DNA of 64,000 nucleotides from Paraglaciecola sp030730205. GTDB taxonomy: Bacteria; Pseudomonadota; Gammaproteobacteria; Enterobacterales; Alteromonadaceae. The position numbers and the translations under genes are program-made. The stretch is from NCBI RefSeq assembly GCF_052119645.1, contig NZ_JBGQOM010000001.1:62001-126000 (forward strand). Direction: 5' to 3'. Under the pieces are notes generated by a model. It saw only the letters and a program-made list of their open reading frames with translations, was not told the origin of the DNA and did not search any database. This document shows positions 54,744 through 63,566 of this stretch, in pieces. How positions within the stretch are numbered: position 1 is the stretch's first letter; the number at the start of each line of letters is the position of its first letter.

Positions 54744-56490
54744 TATGACCTCCCGCTACGGCCGCCAAAGACGATACATCTTTGTTATCAGGTGCCACGT
54801 TTAACATTTGTAAGCTGCCCGCCATCACTTTGGCAAAAACAGGCGCAGCGGTATCTCCGGCGTAGTACAAGTCGCCTTTTGGCTCGTTAATCAATATAAC
54901 TACCGCTAACTGCGGATTTGATACAGGGGCCACGCCAGCAAAAATATTGACGTATTCTTCGCCGTAACCATTGGCGATGGCCTTGCGGCTGGTGCCGGTT
55001 TTGCCTGCAACCCGATAGCCAGGCACGGCAGCTTTACGGGCCGAGCCCCCCTCTTGTAACACGCTTTCCATCATGTGCAATACATCTTGAGCGGCTTGTT
55101 CGCTGATCACCCGCTCTGTCTCTGGGGGCTGATCACTTTTCACAATACTCAGAGGACGTTTAATACCGCCATCACCAAGGATGCTATACATGCGAGCAAG
55201 CTGGAGGGCCGTGACGGATATCCCGTAGCCAAAAGATAAAGTAGCGATATCAAAATCTGACCAACGTGGGCGTTCGTTAAAAATACCATTGGTTTCACCC
55301 AGCAAATTGGCGCCGCTATCACTCATTAAACCAACGTTGTAAAACATGTCGATTAAATATTCCTTGGGCACCGACAGAGCCAATTTTGAAGTGCCCATAT
55401 TGCTTGAATGCCGAATAATGTCGGTTAAATCAAGTTCGCCATAATTGCGTGCATCACGCACAATTTTACCACCTAGATGCATCCAGCCGGGCGAGGTATT
55501 AATTTTCGATTTTGGTGTGGCTGAACCAAACTCTAGAGCACTCAATACAGCCAGTGGTTTAACTGACGAACCGGGTTCATAAGCGTCGGTTACAGCACGA
55601 TTACGAATACGATGAGCCGACACACCTTGACGATTATTAGGATTGTATGAAGGGCTATTCACCAGAGCTAAAATTTCGCCGGTACGCACATCAGTCACCA
55701 CGGCCGACGCTGATGTGGCTTTGTAAAAGCCCACCGCCCACTTTAACTCTTTGTACGCGAGGGCTTGAATACGCTGGTCGATAGTTAATTGAATATTGTG
55801 GGCTTGCTTACCCTCTTCAGTAGCTAAAATCTCAACTTGTCGGCCTTTGCCATCACGACGAATTTGGCGACTACCCGGCGTGCCTGTCAGCCAATCGTTG
55901 TAAAGCTTTTCAATGCCTTCAATACCTTGGTCATCTACGTTAGTAAAACCAATCACATGGGCCGATACTTCGCCAGTTGGGTAATAGCGACGAGATTCGT
56001 CGCGCAGATAAATACCATCTAAATCCAGTTGCTCAACATACTCAGCCATAGCTGGCGACACTTGACGCTGCAAATAAACAAAGCGCTTAGTCGGATCGTC
56101 GACTTTCGCAATCAAGGTATCAACGTCTTGGCCCAACACTTCAGCAAATGCCAACCAACGGCGTTTATCACTAAAGCCACTGCCTTGCGCAATTTTTTTC
56201 GGGTCAGCCCAAATGGCTCTTACAGGCACACTGACCGCTAGTTGCTGACCATTTCTGTCGGTAATCAACCCCCGATGCACCGGATCGTTGCGTGTACGTA
56301 AGGTGCGGTTATCACCACGTTGGATCAGTTGATCAGGTGAAACCACTTGAATGTAAGCCGCGCGCACACCTAGACCAATGAATACCAGTAAAATAACACT
56401 CAACACTAACAAAAAGCGCCAGTGCAACAATGTTGGTGCACCAATGGCTTTTGCTTGGCCTGAACGTGATGAGTTTACTGAGCGTTTCAT
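54733..56490 (-). CDS. ftsI: Septal transpeptidase FtsI (PBP3)
   Basis: 585 aa class B penicillin-binding protein. One membrane helix (about 28-48), a pedestal domain, and a transpeptidase domain with the active Ser in GSSVKPLAV (SxxK), HSSNMGTS (SxN) and KTGTSRK (KTG). It cross-links septal wall with FtsW. It overlaps ftsL by four bases. Confidence 0.98.
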   Translation of the reverse strand: MKRSVNSSRSGQAKAIGAPTLLHWRFLLVLSVILLVFIGLGVRAAYIQVVSPDQLIQRGDNRTLRTRNDPVHRGLITDRNGQQLAVSVPVRAIWADPKKIAQGSGFSDKRRWLAFAEVLGQDVDTLIAKVDDPTKRFVYLQRQVSPAMAEYVEQLDLDGIYLRDESRRYYPTGEVSAHVIGFTNVDDQGIEGIEKLYNDWLTGTPGSRQIRRDGKGRQVEILATEEGKQAHNIQLTIDQRIQALAYKELKWAVGFYKATSASAVVTDVRTGEILALVNSPSYNPNNRQGVSAHRIRNRAVTDAYEPGSSVKPLAVLSALEFGSATPKSKINTSPGWMHLGGKIVRDARNYGELDLTDIIRHSSNMGTSKLALSVPKEYLIDMFYNVGLMSDSGANLLGETNGIFNERPRWSDFDIATLSFGYGISVTALQLARMYSILGDGGIKRPLSIVKSDQPPETERVISEQAAQDVLHMMESVLQEGGSARKAAVPGYRVAGKTGTSRKAIANGYGEEYVNIFAGVAPVSNPQLAVVILINEPKGDLYYAGDTAAPVFAKVMAGSLQMLNVAPDNKDVSSLAAVAGGHNAG

Positions 56491-56807
56491 TTTATACGCA
56501 CCACCACTTCTTCTGTAGGTTCAGGGCGGTGCATATCTAATTTTTTTTCTACTAAAGACTCAATGCGATTATGCTCAGTTAACGCGCTTTGCTCTAAGAC
56601 CAAATGACGCCACTCAACATCAAGGTGATCTTGCTGCTGCATGAGTTTTTCTAGGGCAATGGCCATCTGTCTATTGTGGTGAGCACTGAGAATTACAGCG
56701 ATAGCACTGATCAATACCGCTATAAACAATAAAACCCGCAAAGGATGGCGGGCTAAGTCAGCGAAGATAAAACTGAATAAATTAAAGTTGGTATTCGCGT
56801 TTGTCAT
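56487..56807 (-). CDS. ftsL: Cell division protein FtsL
   Basis: 106 aa bitopic protein: cytoplasmic N-terminus, one membrane helix (about 22-42, LLFIAVLISAIAVILSA) and a periplasmic coiled coil (QMAIALEKLMQQQDHLDVEW, then LEQSALTEHNRIE). It forms the FtsQLB complex. Identification rests on size, topology and the place between rsmH and ftsI, each overlapping by four bases. Confidence 0.95.
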   Translation of the reverse strand: MTNANTNFNLFSFIFADLARHPLRVLLFIAVLISAIAVILSAHHNRQMAIALEKLMQQQDHLDVEWRHLVLEQSALTEHNRIESLVEKKLDMHRPEPTEEVVVRIK

Positions 56808-57739
56808 AATTTTTCTGCCACCCTCAGCACTGCACTGCGGGAGCGAACATTTTGCTTTAACTCGCTCTGGCTGGGCATTATCGCCTTTCCGATAGCTTTG
56901 AGTGCTTTGGCAGCATCGATTTCCGATTGAAGAATTGGCATGCCGTGGGGCACATCAAGACCTTTGCTTTGCTCACGAACAAACCGTTTAACAATACGGT
57001 CTTCCAAAGAATGAAAACTAATTACCGCTAAACGACCACCTGGGCTAAGGGTGTGTAAAGCAGCCTTTAGGGCACTACGAATTTCATCTAACTCGCTGTT
57101 GATATACATGCGAATCGCTTGAAAACTGCGAGTAGCGGGGTGTTTAAACTTATCCTTAACAGGCACTGCTTCATCGATTATTTTAGCTAACTGGGTGGTG
57201 GTAACGATAGGAGCTAGGGCTCGAGCGTTAACGATGCCGTGAGCAATACGTTTACCAAATTTTTCTTCACCCAGTTCTTTTATTACTTGCGTGATGTCTT
57301 GCTCATCAGCTTTTGCAAGCCACTGCGCGGCACTTATCCCTTTACTGGTATCCATGCGCATATCTAAGGGTCCTTCACGCATAAAGCTAAAGCCACGTTC
57401 AGCATCATCCAGCTGCGGTGATGACACCCCTAAATCCAATAAAATTCCATCTATTTTTCCGACTAAACGTAATTGCTCAGCCACCTCAGATAACTGCGAA
57501 AAAGTCACATGATGAATAGAAAAGCGAGGGTCATCGGCGAAACGTTCTGCTGAGGCAATCGCTTGAGGGTCTCTGTCTAAGGCAATTAACCGGCCTTTTG
57601 CTGAGAGTGCATTGAGTATGTGTTGACTGTGCCCACCACGACCGAATGTACCATCCAGATAAATCCCATCAGGATTGATAGCCAAGGCGTCGATAGATTC
57701 TTGTAATAAAACAGAATGATGAATAAAAGAGCTAGTCAT
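56804..57739 (-). CDS. rsmH: 16S rRNA (cytosine-1402 N4) methyltransferase RsmH
   Basis: 311 aa SAM methyltransferase (formerly MraW). HHSVLLQESIDAL at the N-terminus, DGTFGRGGHS for SAM binding, LLDLGVSSPQLDDAERGFSF, and FHSLEDRIVKRF near the C-terminus are family signatures. It methylates C1402 in the ribosomal P site. Its start overlaps the mraZ stop by one base (TAATG). Confidence 0.98.
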   Translation of the reverse strand: MTSSFIHHSVLLQESIDALAINPDGIYLDGTFGRGGHSQHILNALSAKGRLIALDRDPQAIASAERFADDPRFSIHHVTFSQLSEVAEQLRLVGKIDGILLDLGVSSPQLDDAERGFSFMREGPLDMRMDTSKGISAAQWLAKADEQDITQVIKELGEEKFGKRIAHGIVNARALAPIVTTTQLAKIIDEAVPVKDKFKHPATRSFQAIRMYINSELDEIRSALKAALHTLSPGGRLAVISFHSLEDRIVKRFVREQSKGLDVPHGMPILQSEIDAAKALKAIGKAIMPSQSELKQNVRSRSAVLRVAEKL

Positions 57740-58197
57740 TAGAGCGCAAAGTCCTGTAAACGTTCGGTTAATTCAAAATCAGCTTGTTGTTCTGTTTCCA
57801 CATCCAAGCTAATTTGCTGTTGCCAAACTTCAGCGTCCCACAACTCAAATTTATTAAATTGGCCAACTAACATGATTTGCTTATCTAATTTTGCATGTTG
57901 GCGCAATGGCGCACTCAGTAAAAAGCGGCCGTTTTTATCCATTTCACCTTCCATTGCATAGCCCAACAACAAACGCTGTAAGCGACGCTCATGAGGATTC
58001 ATACTGGATAAACGAGATAGTTTTAATTCAATTTCTTCCCATTCGGGAAGTGGATAAAGCAGCAAGCAGGGTTGTTGTGTGTCAATCGTGCAAACCAGTT
58101 GTCCCTGACAATCGTCCAGCAAAGACTGACGATACCGAGTGGGTATCGTAACGCGTCCCTTTAAATCTAGACTGATTGCATTAGCGCCGCGGAACAT
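57739..58197 (-). CDS. mraZ: Transcriptional regulator MraZ
   Basis: 152 aa with two AbrB/SpoVT-like beta repeats: GANAISLDLKGRVTIPTRYR in the first half and AMEGEMDKNGRFLLSAPLRQHA in the second, each with the DxxGR DNA-contact motif. It forms ring oligomers that repress the dcw operon by binding GTGG-type repeats; three such repeats lie 70-93 bases upstream (58267-58290). Confidence 0.97.
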   Translation of the reverse strand: MFRGANAISLDLKGRVTIPTRYRQSLLDDCQGQLVCTIDTQQPCLLLYPLPEWEEIELKLSRLSSMNPHERRLQRLLLGYAMEGEMDKNGRFLLSAPLRQHAKLDKQIMLVGQFNKFELWDAEVWQQQISLDVETEQQADFELTERLQDFAL

Positions 58198-58266
58198 GCC
58201 CCTAACCTTTTTTTAATTTTTATCTGTCGAATTGAACTGATTGCGCGCTAAATCGACCTCTTTGAT

Positions 58267-58290
58267 CCACTTTACGCCACTTTTACCCAC
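58267..58290 (-). promoter_or_regulatory. MraZ operator: three GTGG repeats at 10-bp spacing
   Basis: On the minus strand GTGGG-TAAAA-GTGGC-GTAAA-GTGGA, with GTGG at 58290-58287, 58280-58277 and 58270-58267. Three direct repeats one helical turn apart match the known MraZ-binding pattern (TGGGN5 repeats). It lies just downstream of the promoter 58298-58327, covering the start region, which suits repression. Confidence 0.88.
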
Positions 58291-58297
58291 GATGCAC

Positions 58298-58327
58298 AGT
58301 TTAGGTACCACAACCATCGCATGTCAA
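58298..58327 (-). promoter_or_regulatory. Sigma-70 promoter of the dcw operon
   Basis: Minus strand: TTGACA (58327-58322), an 18-base spacer, TAAACT (58303-58298). The start would fall near 58291, at the edge of the MraZ repeats, about 94 bases before mraZ. Confidence 0.7.
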
Positions 58328-58678
58328 GGACTAAAAACAGTAAATTGAAAGCGGTGCAAGCCACTAAAAATAAGGCTTTGCCGAAGTGTATGATATCGCT
58401 AGAAAAACACTAAAGGTGACGCAAAAGGGGTACAGCGGAATATCACATAAAAGTTAGGCATTCAGGTCATAGTTAGCCGTATCACCGAACACTCAAGCGG
58501 CGGACTTAGGGGCATAATACTCAGGAGTTAAAAAAAGGTAAATTTAGTGGGATATTATGTATTTAAGTAATATTATACTATTAATAAAAACTAGTTATTT
58601 TCACTTTTTACTGAATAATCATAAGCTTAAGGAAATATACGGTGCGGCGCAATAGTAAATTAGGCCCAGTACAACGTC
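58328..58678. other. Divergent intergenic region, AT-rich, no further element recognised
   Basis: About 350 bases from the dcw promoter to the SDR start. The part at 58540-58640 is very AT-rich (GATATTATGTATTTAAGTA and following) and probably holds the promoter of the sugar cluster. No clear FadR-type operator was found. No RNA gene was seen. No good ribosome site stands before the SDR start. Confidence 0.5.
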
Positions 58679-59446
58679 ATGACTAACCATGCCATTTACC
58701 CCAGTCTAAAAGACAAAGTGGTTTTTATCACTGGGGGCGCATCAGGTATTGGCGCTGTCATGGTAGAGGCTTTTTGTCGTCAACAAGCCAAAGTTATTTT
58801 TATCGATATCTTGCCAGATGTTGCTCAAAAGCTGTGTGAAAAAGTAACAAGCAGTTGCAACAATCCTCCTGAATTTGCACTCTTAGACGCCACCGATATT
58901 GATGCCTTACAAGCTTTCATTGCAAACATTCCTCAACGTTATAAACAGCTCGATATCCTTATAAATAATGTAGCGAATGACATGCGCCATTCCCCGCTAG
59001 AAGTGACGCAACAAGCTTGGCGCGATTGTCTATCGGTTAATTTAGACGCAACGTTTTTTGCGTCCCAAGCGGCAATAAAAATCATGCGGGGCAACCATAA
59101 GGGTAATATTATTAACATCAGCTCAATCAATGTATTGATTGGGCCCCGACAAATGCCTGGGTATGTGGCTGCGAAGTCGGCGCTGAATGGGTTAAGTAAA
59201 TCATTAGCCAATCAATATGGTGAATACGGTATTCGAGTGAACAGTATTTTGCCCGGCTGGGTAACGACAGACAAGCAGTTGTCTCTGTGGTTAAGCCCTG
59301 AAGCAGAGCGAGAATGGCAAAAATCCGTTGCCTTAAAAGGCCGACTCGAATCTTACCACATTGCCAACATGGCATTATTTTTAGCGGCAGATGACAGCGC
59401 TATGATCACCGGCCAGCAGTTTGTCGTTGATGCGGGGCGCACGTAA
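58679..59446 (+). CDS. SDR family dehydrogenase, probable galactose dehydrogenase
   Basis: 255 aa short-chain dehydrogenase. NAD(P) loop TGGASGIGA near residue 19, Asp in IDILPD favouring NAD, NNVAND, catalytic Ser in NISSINV, and YVAAK (YxxxK). Together with the kinase and lactonase genes next to it, it would oxidise galactose to galactonolactone in the oxidative (De Ley-Doudoroff) route. That substrate is inferred from context; another sugar is possible. Its stop overlaps the dgoK start (TAATG). Confidence 0.88.
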   Translation: MTNHAIYPSLKDKVVFITGGASGIGAVMVEAFCRQQAKVIFIDILPDVAQKLCEKVTSSCNNPPEFALLDATDIDALQAFIANIPQRYKQLDILINNVANDMRHSPLEVTQQAWRDCLSVNLDATFFASQAAIKIMRGNHKGNIINISSINVLIGPRQMPGYVAAKSALNGLSKSLANQYGEYGIRVNSILPGWVTTDKQLSLWLSPEAEREWQKSVALKGRLESYHIANMALFLAADDSAMITGQQFVVDAGRT

Positions 59447-60381
59447 TGAATGCTAAAAGCGGCTTGATGGTCTTAGGTGACTGGGGAACCAGTGTCAGTC
59501 GTTTTTATCTTTGCCGTTTTTATCAACAACACTTGACCGTCTTGGCCCGTTCACAGGGACGGGGGATAAAACATATTAGCGATCCCGAAGCCTGTTTTTT
59601 TGAATTATGCCAAGATTGGTTTAATCAATATGGCCCCTTGCCAGTATTTTTAATTGGTACAGTGGGCGCTGACATTGGCTGGAAAAAAGCCCCTTACGTG
59701 GCCTGCCCTACTGATAAACATCAATTATTAGAAAATGCCATTACCTTTCAAGCCAAGGGTATCGATATCACAATATTACCGGGTGTGACATGCACCAATC
59801 ATTACGATTTGCCCGATATAATGCGCGGCGAAGAAACGCAACTTTTTGGTTTTTTGTCGCAATATCCGCAGCAAAAAGAGCAATTGGTTTGTTTACCGGG
59901 CACCCATACAAAATGGGCTTTGTTGGCCAATAATCAGATCCAATCTTTTGTAACCAGTCCAGTAGGTGAGCTATATGAAGTGCTCAATCAGCACAGCGTA
60001 CTATTGAACCCCGCGATCAATCAAAGAGCCTGCAGTGTAACGTTTACTCAAGGTTTGCAAGTCGGCATGAGTGAAAATAGTAATGTGCTGCATACGCTCT
60101 TTGCCACTCGCTCGTTGCAAGTCATCAATAATATGGACAACAGTCAAGCGGCGGGCTATTTGTCTGGTTTGCTCATTGGCGCCGATGTAAAAGCGGCGAT
60201 GAAAGACTTCCATTCATTTTCAGACGTCAGTGTTATTGGCTCAGACTATATCTGCAGTTTATATGTGCAGGCACTCAACCATATTGGCATTACGAACAAA
60301 CTGTTCAGTAGTGAAGACGCCACCATTTTGGGCATGCAAGCCTTGGCCGCAACCAACTGGGAGTCTTATATTAATGAATAA
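59446..60381 (+). CDS. dgoK: 2-dehydro-3-deoxygalactonokinase
   Basis: 311 aa. It phosphorylates 2-keto-3-deoxygalactonate at O6. Family marks are GDWGTSVSRFYL at the N-terminus, GRGIKHI, GTVGADIGW, MRGEETQLFG, CLPGTHTKWALL and FVTSPVGELYEVL. The length fits DgoK. The start overlaps the SDR stop and the end overlaps the lactonase start by eight bases. The partner aldolase (dgoA) and dehydratase (dgoD) are not in the window. Confidence 0.9.
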   Translation: MNAKSGLMVLGDWGTSVSRFYLCRFYQQHLTVLARSQGRGIKHISDPEACFFELCQDWFNQYGPLPVFLIGTVGADIGWKKAPYVACPTDKHQLLENAITFQAKGIDITILPGVTCTNHYDLPDIMRGEETQLFGFLSQYPQQKEQLVCLPGTHTKWALLANNQIQSFVTSPVGELYEVLNQHSVLLNPAINQRACSVTFTQGLQVGMSENSNVLHTLFATRSLQVINNMDNSQAAGYLSGLLIGADVKAAMKDFHSFSDVSVIGSDYICSLYVQALNHIGITNKLFSSEDATILGMQALAATNWESYINE

Positions 60382-61264
60382 TGAGCTCATCTTAGCACAT
60401 CAGCTATTGGTCAATAATACCTTGGGCGAAGGCGTAATTTGGGACCATCGAACACAACGACTCTATTGGACAGACATTCTGCAAAATAAGCTTTATTGCT
60501 GGGATTTTGATGGTAACTTACAACGTTACCCTTGCCCTGAGGCCTTAGCCAGTTTTGGTTTTACTGATGACCCGCAGTGGCTCATTTGCGCCTTTGCATC
60601 GGGTTTTGCATTTTTTAATCCTAGGCATCAAGAGGTGCGTTGGCTCAATCAATTAAACCTCCCCATTGGCGTCAGACTGAATGACGGACGAGTCGACCGA
60701 CAAGGCCGCTTTTGGGCCGGCTCCTTAGTCGATAAAACACAAAATAAGCAAGACTCAGGTTCTTTATATCGATTGAATTTTGATGCAAGCATCAGCGAGC
60801 AAACTCGCGACGTGCACATTGCCAATAGTTTATGTTGGAGTATCGATAGCAAAAAGGTGTATTTTGCCGACTCGCCGAAACGTTGCATACAAACAGCTTC
60901 TTTCGATGCAACAAGCGGCAATATCGGACCATTCCAAGATTTTATCCATACTGACAGAAGCGCCTTTCCTGACGGCGCTTGTATCGACAGCGAAGGGTGT
61001 TTATGGAGCGCCCAATGGGGCAGTGCCACAGTAAAACGTTACAGCCCACAAGGTAGTTTATTACTCACCTTGACCGTACCGTGTAAGCAACCGAGCTGTG
61101 TGAGTTTTGCTGGAGAAAACCTACAATATTTATGCGTCACTTCGGCATGGCAAGACCTTAAAGAAACACAGATTAGCCAGTACGATGGCGGACTTTTTAT
61201 TTATAAAACGCCCTACACTGGCTTACCCGAAGCACTATGTAAGATGCCCATGTCCGCCGCTTAG
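60374..61264 (+). CDS. SMP-30/gluconolactonase family sugar lactonase
   Basis: 296 aa six-bladed beta propeller. GEGVIWD supplies the metal Glu, RLNDGRVDRQGRFWAG the metal Asn/Asp, IANSLCWSID (usually NGLAWS) the next ligand and PDGACIDSEGCLWSAQWG the catalytic Asp. It opens aldonolactones, here probably galactonolactone. ATG 60374 overlaps the dgoK stop by eight bases; a longer open frame exists but would lie inside dgoK. Confidence 0.92.
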   Translation: MNNELILAHQLLVNNTLGEGVIWDHRTQRLYWTDILQNKLYCWDFDGNLQRYPCPEALASFGFTDDPQWLICAFASGFAFFNPRHQEVRWLNQLNLPIGVRLNDGRVDRQGRFWAGSLVDKTQNKQDSGSLYRLNFDASISEQTRDVHIANSLCWSIDSKKVYFADSPKRCIQTASFDATSGNIGPFQDFIHTDRSAFPDGACIDSEGCLWSAQWGSATVKRYSPQGSLLLTLTVPCKQPSCVSFAGENLQYLCVTSAWQDLKETQISQYDGGLFIYKTPYTGLPEALCKMPMSAA

Positions 61265-61320
61265 CGCAATACATATGCACTTCATAAGCTATTTTATGTT
61301 GAAGACTAAAAGAGAAAAAC

Positions 61321-62049
61321 ATGGCAACGAGAATGTTTAGCGGAAATTTTACTCAGCACATCGTGCAGTCACTTGGAAAAGCCATTGCCTTGGGCGAGTA
61401 CCCACAAGGCCAACCTTTGCAGGCAGAAGCTCTATTGTGCGAATCATTCGACGCAAGTCGCACCGTACTGCGCGAAGCGGTAAAAATGTTAACAGCCAAA
61501 GGCATGTTAGATGCACGCCCTCGCCGAGGTACTATTGTTTTACCCGAATCACAATGGAATTTATCAGACCCCGATATTCTAAACTGGATGTTAGCACGCA
61601 AAGGTAATCTGCCGATTATTTCTGAATTTGTTGATATGCGTTTGGCCATAGAGCCCGCGGCTACAGCCCTGGCGGCTAAAAACGTAAATGAAGCAAGTAG
61701 ACTTACCCTGTTAAAAGCCATGGAGCGAATGAAGGCGGCGGATCGCGGCGAGGACGACCACTTAGACGCGGATATTGCTTTTCATGTTGGTATTTTAGAA
61801 GCCAGTAACAATCGTTTTTTCTGGAATATGCGCCATACCATCGAAGTAGCCTTGAGATTTAGTATTCGCATGACTAACCGATTTAAAGGCGTTGACCGAG
61901 CTAGTGTGGATGACCATCAACAAATTCTCGACCTCATCTTAGCGGGCAATCAACAAGGTGCAGAAGATCAGATGCGTAGCTTATTGATAGAAGCTAAAAC
62001 CCTATTGAATAACGCCTTAGATGAAGAAAAATTAAAAAAAACCCAATAA
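61321..62049 (+). CDS. FadR/GntR-type regulator (DgoR-like)
   Basis: 242 aa. Winged helix (about 8-75) with EALLCESFDASRTVLREAVKML and ARPRRGTIVLP, and an FCD ligand domain with DMRLAIEPAATALAA, HLDADIAFHVGILEAS and DDHQQILDLI, whose Asp and His residues would bind a metal and a sugar acid. It resembles DgoR, the galactonate-responsive repressor. It starts 56 bases after the lactonase stop and is followed by glpK 23 bases later, so the operon runs through it. The operator was not located. Confidence 0.9.
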   Translation: MATRMFSGNFTQHIVQSLGKAIALGEYPQGQPLQAEALLCESFDASRTVLREAVKMLTAKGMLDARPRRGTIVLPESQWNLSDPDILNWMLARKGNLPIISEFVDMRLAIEPAATALAAKNVNEASRLTLLKAMERMKAADRGEDDHLDADIAFHVGILEASNNRFFWNMRHTIEVALRFSIRMTNRFKGVDRASVDDHQQILDLILAGNQQGAEDQMRSLLIEAKTLLNNALDEEKLKKTQ

Positions 62050-62072
62050 AGTTGTAAAGGACAAGAATAACC

Positions 62073-63566
62073 ATGCAGATCTCAAACTGTGTACTTGCTA
62101 TCGATCAAGGAACGACCTCTACTCGAGCCATTGTATTTGCGCCAGACTCCAGCATCGTTGCCGTCGCTCAACAAGAATTCGCCCAGCATTATCCCCATGA
62201 TGGATGGGTAGAACATGACCCTGAAGATATATGGACCTCTACGGTAGTGGTATGTCGCGAAGCAGTATCAAAAGCCATTGCAAAAGGGGCAAGGATCGCA
62301 GCCATCGGCGTAACCAATCAACGTGAAACCACAGTAGTGTGGGATCGCAATACCGGCCAAACTATTTACAACGCCATCGTATGGCAAGACAGAAGAACCG
62401 CCAGTGTCTGTCGAAATTTACAAGAGAAAGGCTTATTTGAAGAAGTTAACTCTCGTACGGGCTTATTACTTGACCCTTATTTTTCAGCCTCAAAAGTGGC
62501 ATGGATCTTAGATAATGTTGAGGGCGCGCGAGTCAAAGCAGAAGCCGGAGAACTTGCCTTTGGCACCATTGATTCATTTTTAATATGGCGCCTAACCGAT
62601 GGACAAATGCATGCCACCGATGTCACCAATGCCAGTCGTACCAACCTCTTTAATATTCACGATATGACGTGGGACGACAAGCTACTCGAAATATTTAATG
62701 TACCCAAGTCAGTGTTACCTACAGTAAAAGAGTGTGCGGATGATTATGGTCACACCAATGACGAGTTATTAGGTTTCTCCTTACCTATACTTGGTGTGGC
62801 GGGTGATCAACAAGCCGCCAGTATTGGCCAATGCTGCTTTAAACAAGGCACCATCAAAAGCACATACGGTACTGGATGCTTTGTAATGCTCAATACCGGC
62901 GAAAAAGCCTTTGCTTCTAAAAACAAGTTACTCACCACTGTCGCCTATACCATTAAAGGTACAACCCATTATGCCCTGGAAGGTTCTATTTTTATTGCCG
63001 GAGCCGCAGTTCAATGGTTGCGGGATGGCCTAGGCCTCATACGAAGTGCCTCAGAAACTGAGGCGCTGGCGAAAACCGTCGACGATGATCATGGTGTTTT
63101 CATGGTTCCTGCTTTTGCTGGTTTAGGTGCCCCGCATTGGGCGCCAGATGCAAGGGGCGCAATTTATGGATTAACACGTGGCACCACGAATGCGCATTTT
63201 GTGCGTGCAGCACTTGAGTCTGTTTGTTATCAAACCACTGACTTAATGCATGCGATGGCCGAAGATGGTGTATCCATTAAGAAAATCAGGGTTGACGGCG
63301 GCATGGTTGCCAATAACTGGTTGTGTCAGTTTTTATCCAATATTCTCGATGTCACAGTTGAGCGACCTAAGTTAATGGAAACTACCGCATTAGGTGCAGC
63401 CTATCTTGCCGGTTTACAAGCTGGTATTTATAACTCAATTGAAGAACTTACCCTGCTGAATCAAGTTGATGTTGAATTTACCTCTACAATGGACAGTCCC
63501 AGCCGAGAGCGACTTCTCAAAGGTTGGCAAAGCGCGGTGCAAAGCACCTTAGGATTCCAAGCATGA
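62073..63566 (+). CDS. glpK: Glycerol kinase
   Basis: 497 aa FGGY kinase making sn-glycerol 3-phosphate. AIDQGTTSTRAIVFA (phosphate loop), TNQRETTVVWDRNTG, IVWQDRRT, GVAGDQQAASIGQCCFKQGTIKSTYGTGCF and VDGGMVANNWLCQFLSNIL are close to E. coli GlpK, so glycerol is the probable substrate. Its usual partners glpF and glpD are absent. It lies instead between a DgoR-like regulator and an aldose 1-epimerase, which links glycerol and galactose use. Its stop overlaps the next start as ATGA. AAAGGACAAG precedes it. Confidence 0.93.
   Translation: MQISNCVLAIDQGTTSTRAIVFAPDSSIVAVAQQEFAQHYPHDGWVEHDPEDIWTSTVVVCREAVSKAIAKGARIAAIGVTNQRETTVVWDRNTGQTIYNAIVWQDRRTASVCRNLQEKGLFEEVNSRTGLLLDPYFSASKVAWILDNVEGARVKAEAGELAFGTIDSFLIWRLTDGQMHATDVTNASRTNLFNIHDMTWDDKLLEIFNVPKSVLPTVKECADDYGHTNDELLGFSLPILGVAGDQQAASIGQCCFKQGTIKSTYGTGCFVMLNTGEKAFASKNKLLTTVAYTIKGTTHYALEGSIFIAGAAVQWLRDGLGLIRSASETEALAKTVDDDHGVFMVPAFAGLGAPHWAPDARGAIYGLTRGTTNAHFVRAALESVCYQTTDLMHAMAEDGVSIKKIRVDGGMVANNWLCQFLSNILDVTVERPKLMETTALGAAYLAGLQAGIYNSIEELTLLNQVDVEFTSTMDSPSRERLLKGWQSAVQSTLGFQA

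Noticed and set aside
58540..58640. AT-rich imperfect palindromes as a DgoR operator
   Set aside because: No GT-N2/3-AC core of a FadR-type box could be defined, and AT-rich sequence gives chance palindromes.
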